A stretch of DNA of 8,760 nt, from the NCBI GenBank assembly GCA_024405065.1, contig JAKSPF010000047.1, positions 1-8,760 of the forward strand. The letters are read 5' to 3'. How positions within the stretch are numbered: the stretch's first letter is position 1; each line of letters starts with the position of its first letter. A model generated the notes under the pieces. It searched no databases and was not told the DNA's origin. It was given only the letters and a program-made list of their open reading frames with translations. The stretch is from Sphaerochaetaceae bacterium. Its GTDB lineage: Bacteria; Spirochaetota; Spirochaetia; Sphaerochaetales; Sphaerochaetaceae. The translations under genes and the position numbers were made by a program. Of the stretch, positions 6,630 to 8,760 are shown piece by piece.

Positions 6630-7526
6630 TTAAGCCCACGGGCCTTCTTTGAGAATCTTCAGTAAATCTATCCTTGACCGGACACCCATCTTATCAAAAA
6701 TGTTTGCCACGTGGTTGTTCACAGTATTAACCGATATGCAGAGTTTTGATGCAATTTCCTTGTTGGTAAGTCCGTCACATATCTGCTGCACAACTTCAAA
6801 TTCTCTATCCGTGATGTTGTATTTTTCCAAAGCCTTCATATCAAGTACCGGAGCGGAAAGAAGTTTTTTTGCATCAACATCAAAACGGTTGTAAAAGAAC
6901 ACCAGCATTATGATTGAAAATGCCATTGAATAGACCGGATAACTCAAATCTTTGGCAAGCGGGAAAAAGTATGAAAGAGCAATTGTGGGAATCAGGCACA
7001 GACTGACTATGTTGATAGTGAGTGCAGTATTTCTGCTGTTTTCATCTTCTATCCGGTGAATTCTGCCCCACAGATTGATTATACATGACCCGTAAACCAC
7101 AATGAAAAGCGGTGTCTGTATGTAATTTTCAAATATTCCGTTTTTTGTGAGCGAGCCGGTCAGCCCCAGTCCGAAGTAAATTATTCCCGCAGGATATGTG
7201 AAGAGTCTCTGCCTTTTTCCCCATTTGTCTCCGGTAATCCACCTGAGAAAGTACGGAATCAGTACAATCATGAATCCCATTATCACATGATTCCATATTC
7301 TGAAAACGTAGTGAAACACCTCACTTACAAGCGGGTTGAAAAAATTGAACGATATTTTGTTTGCGTAGTCAAAAAAAACAGCTCCGAGTATGCAGGCCTG
7401 AAAGACCACATACCACGCATTCCAGACTGCTGCTTTCCTGAATTGTCTTGACGCTATGCCGAGTGCAAGACTCATTGAACAGAGAGCAATGGAAATTGTG
7501 TAAACTATGAACACCAACCCGTCCAT
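6630..7526 (-). CDS. Membrane-bound LuxR-type transcriptional regulator (7 TM + HTH)
   Basis: I do not recognise a named gene. The N-terminal ~215 residues hold about seven hydrophobic helices (near 4-24, 33-52, 80-98, 108-125, 139-155, 168-189, 197-213). A cytoplasmic LuxR/GerE helix-turn-helix follows at 236-291, with ITDREFEVVQQICDGLTNKE and SVNTVNNHVANIFDKMGV typical of the family. No receiver domain or autoinducer-binding domain is present, so it is a one-component regulator that probably senses a signal in or at the membrane. I chose ATG 7526 (298 residues). A GTG at 7574 would add 16 residues, but it has no ribosome site and would lie upstream of the candidate promoter; ATG 7526 starts directly at helix 1. 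It is the first gene of the operon, 10 nt before gltX, so it may control the operon itself. Ligand unknown. Confidence 0.8.
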   Translation of the reverse strand: MDGLVFIVYTISIALCSMSLALGIASRQFRKAAVWNAWYVVFQACILGAVFFDYANKISFNFFNPLVSEVFHYVFRIWNHVIMGFMIVLIPYFLRWITGDKWGKRQRLFTYPAGIIYFGLGLTGSLTKNGIFENYIQTPLFIVVYGSCIINLWGRIHRIEDENSRNTALTINIVSLCLIPTIALSYFFPLAKDLSYPVYSMAFSIIMLVFFYNRFDVDAKKLLSAPVLDMKALEKYNITDREFEVVQQICDGLTNKEIASKLCISVNTVNNHVANIFDKMGVRSRIDLLKILKEGPWA

Positions 7527-7534
7527 AGCCCTAC

Positions 7535-7563
7535 AATATATAATAAACGGTTGAAAATGAGAA
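7535..7563 (-). promoter_or_regulatory. Weak candidate promoter for the operon
   Basis: On the minus strand TTCTCA (7558-7563) is followed after 17 bases by TATATT (7535-7540); an overlapping TATTAT is at 7540-7545. The -35 matches the consensus at only four of six positions. It is the only AT-rich, hexamer-like stretch between the lipoprotein stop and ATG 7526. Transcription from TATATT would begin about two bases before the ATG, giving a nearly leaderless message; only a short GGG lies just before the start. Confidence 0.3.
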
Positions 7564-7606
7564 TACTGCGGCACAAACAGGTAGCCGATTGTTCTGAGTT
7601 TTGTAA

Positions 7607-7627
7607 AGGGAGTTCCTGAAACTCCCT
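7607..7627 (-). terminator. Hairpin after the lipoprotein gene
   Basis: AGGGAGTT (7607-7614) pairs perfectly with AACTCCCT (7620-7627) around a 5-base loop, an 8-bp stem starting two bases after the lipoprotein TGA. On the minus strand it is followed by TTTACAAAA, a weak T-tract. It probably ends the lipoprotein transcript and separates it from the next operon, with incomplete efficiency likely. Confidence 0.5.
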
Positions 7628-7629
7628 CC

Positions 7630-8760
7630 TCAGTCTCTCATCTGCTTTAATGCACTGTTTCTGTTGTTTTCCGTCTCAGCTATGTGCTTTTGCAGTTTTG
7701 ATGCGGAATCTTCACCGGTGACAGACCATACCTCACCTGCAAGTACGTATGCCTGTGAATATCTTCCGAGCGACATTTCCAGAATTGCAGCATTGTAACC
7801 GCTGGGAAAGTGATGTGAATTTTTCCATTCACGGATGAAAATATCGTACGCTTTCTGTAATTGACCTTTTTCAACAAGTTCATACGCCTCTTTTAAGGTA
7901 TCAACCTCCGGTCTGTTCCTCATCAGGGTAAGATACGATGTCTCATAGTGAGGAGTAAGCCTTGCAGTCAGCTCTTCACTGAAAGACCGGATTATTTCTT
8001 TGAACATATCAACCGGTTCTTTGACCCTCAGATAACTGATTGAACTTTCAGACCATGCCGCTTCCGCCGGAAGTGAGGTGATGTGGGTTCTGTAATACCT
8101 TTCATATCTGTTGAAAGGATATGTCCCGTTGAGAACTCCGAAATCAATCTCTTCACCGGTTAGCGTGTTTTTCACTTTGTATGAAAGCACCATCTCCGCT
8201 CTTTGGTTGAGACTGTACTTCATCTGTGAATAGCCTGACGGTGTTTCCTCCTCCTCAGAATCCACAAATTCCTCATAGAACATATCATCTATGGATGCGG
8301 TGATAAGCACGTCCGCACCGCGCTTACCGAGCATTGCTGTTTCTGAATAACCCAACAGCTCCGAATCCGTAATGTATGAATCTGTCTGTGTTGTTCCTAT
8401 TATCGTGTAGAATCCCTGATCCAGTGCTCTTTCAAGAGAACGTGACATCTCCGCAGCAACCTCATCCACCACAAAAGGTGTGAATGCAGGAGAAGAAGAC
8501 CTGATGCTTTCGGGAACATCCCGTGAATCACCGTACCTGCCTGACATAAACTCCGACCTGTGATAATCGTAAGGTTTCACCGATGCCACCGCTACCGTCC
8601 TGCATCCTTCCAGATTTATCATTCCCGGAACAAGGGCCTTTATCTGAACTGAAGTACCGCAGCTGCAAAGCAACAACACGCTGAATACAAGACTGATAGA
8701 GCCAATTGCAAAATTCCATTCATGAATTCTGAACCTGCCTTTGCGGTATAAAATGCGTTT
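7630..8760 (-). CDS. Lipoprotein with CsgG-like and TPR-like regions (5' end outside window)
   Basis: I do not recognise a named gene. The frame is open to the window edge, giving at least 376 codons. There is a GTG at 8679, but starting there would cut the signal peptide: upstream in frame lies a basic segment KRILYRKGRFR, then a hydrophobic stretch FAIGSISLVFSVLLL ending in the lipobox LCSC at visible residues 31-34 (lipidated cysteine probably C34). The true start is therefore beyond 8760. After the signal comes a segment with PGMINLEGCRTVAVASVKPY, the pattern of CsgG/DUF6340-like outer-membrane-associated lipoproteins, then an acidic patch SEEEE. The last ~100 residues are helical with a TPR-like repeat (LKEAYELVEKGQLQKAYDIF; then YNAAILEMSLGRYSQAYVLA). 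It probably sits in the periplasm, anchored to a membrane, as a structural or assembly protein. It is followed by a hairpin and is likely not part of the next operon. Confidence 0.75.
   Translation of the reverse strand, partial: KRILYRKGRFRIHEWNFAIGSISLVFSVLLLCSCGTSVQIKALVPGMINLEGCRTVAVASVKPYDYHRSEFMSGRYGDSRDVPESIRSSSPAFTPFVVDEVAAEMSRSLERALDQGFYTIIGTTQTDSYITDSELLGYSETAMLGKRGADVLITASIDDMFYEEFVDSEEEETPSGYSQMKYSLNQRAEMVLSYKVKNTLTGEEIDFGVLNGTYPFNRYERYYRTHITSLPAEAAWSESSISYLRVKEPVDMFKEIIRSFSEELTARLTPHYETSYLTLMRNRPEVDTLKEAYELVEKGQLQKAYDIFIREWKNSHHFPSGYNAAILEMSLGRYSQAYVLAGEVWSVTGEDSASKLQKHIAETENNRNSALKQMRD

Larger units (their letters stand above)
635..7526 (-). other. Probable seven-gene operon
   Basis: Seven minus-strand genes run without a gap large enough for a separate promoter: regulator (stop 6630), gltX (start 6619), glyQS (start 5112, 4 nt after the gltX stop), tyrS (ATGA overlap), mntP (TAATG overlap), permease (10-nt overlap) and ATPase (ATGA overlap). 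The spacing is seen directly; co-transcription is inferred. An internal promoter inside a coding region cannot be excluded by eye. Confidence 0.75.

Noticed and set aside
7527..7629. T-box leader for the synthetase genes
   Set aside because: The gap is only about 100 bp, with no T-box consensus or large leader fold; the hairpin there fits the end of the upstream gene.
8528..8719. 63-codon minus-strand frame at the right edge
   Set aside because: Out of frame with the lipoprotein, whose own frame shows a signal peptide and lipobox through this stretch.

Overview
This window most likely comes from a host-associated spirochaete of the Treponema group. That is an inference from protein character: the glutamyl- and glycyl-tRNA synthetases read like treponemal ones, GlyRS is the single-chain type, and a seven-helix membrane protein with a LuxR-type helix-turn-helix sits beside a relaxed-lipobox lipoprotein. 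No rRNA or other marker fixes the taxonomy.

Every confident gene is on the minus strand, so transcription runs from right to left. At the right edge (7630-8760) is a lipoprotein with a CsgG-like N-terminal part and a TPR-like C-terminal part. Its frame is still open at the window edge, so the true start lies outside. A short hairpin just after its stop (7607-7627) may be a terminator. The ~100-bp gap that follows holds a weak candidate promoter.

From 7526 down to 635 seven genes are packed head to tail: a membrane-bound LuxR-type regulator, gltX, glycyl-tRNA synthetase, tyrS, a MntP-like manganese exporter, an ABC permease and its short ATPase. Gaps are 10 and 4 nt, followed by overlaps of 4, 1, 10 and 4 nt, so this is almost certainly one polycistronic unit. 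It joins translation (charging of Glu, Gly and Tyr tRNAs) with metal efflux and an importer of the nitrate/sulfonate/taurine/thiamine-precursor type. No substrate-binding protein for the importer is in the window.

The left 634 bp carry no gene I can support. About 1-160 has a composition similar to the coding DNA; 160-620 is strongly AT-rich. This stretch holds the least explained signal in the window: four copies of the 8-mer AGTACTAT (two forward, two inverted and exactly 10 bp apart), one of them inside an inverted repeat bounded by GTTTTGC and GCAAAAC. I found no clearly new multi-gene system. The operon composition, the membrane LuxR regulator and the AT-rich repeat region are the points worth following up.
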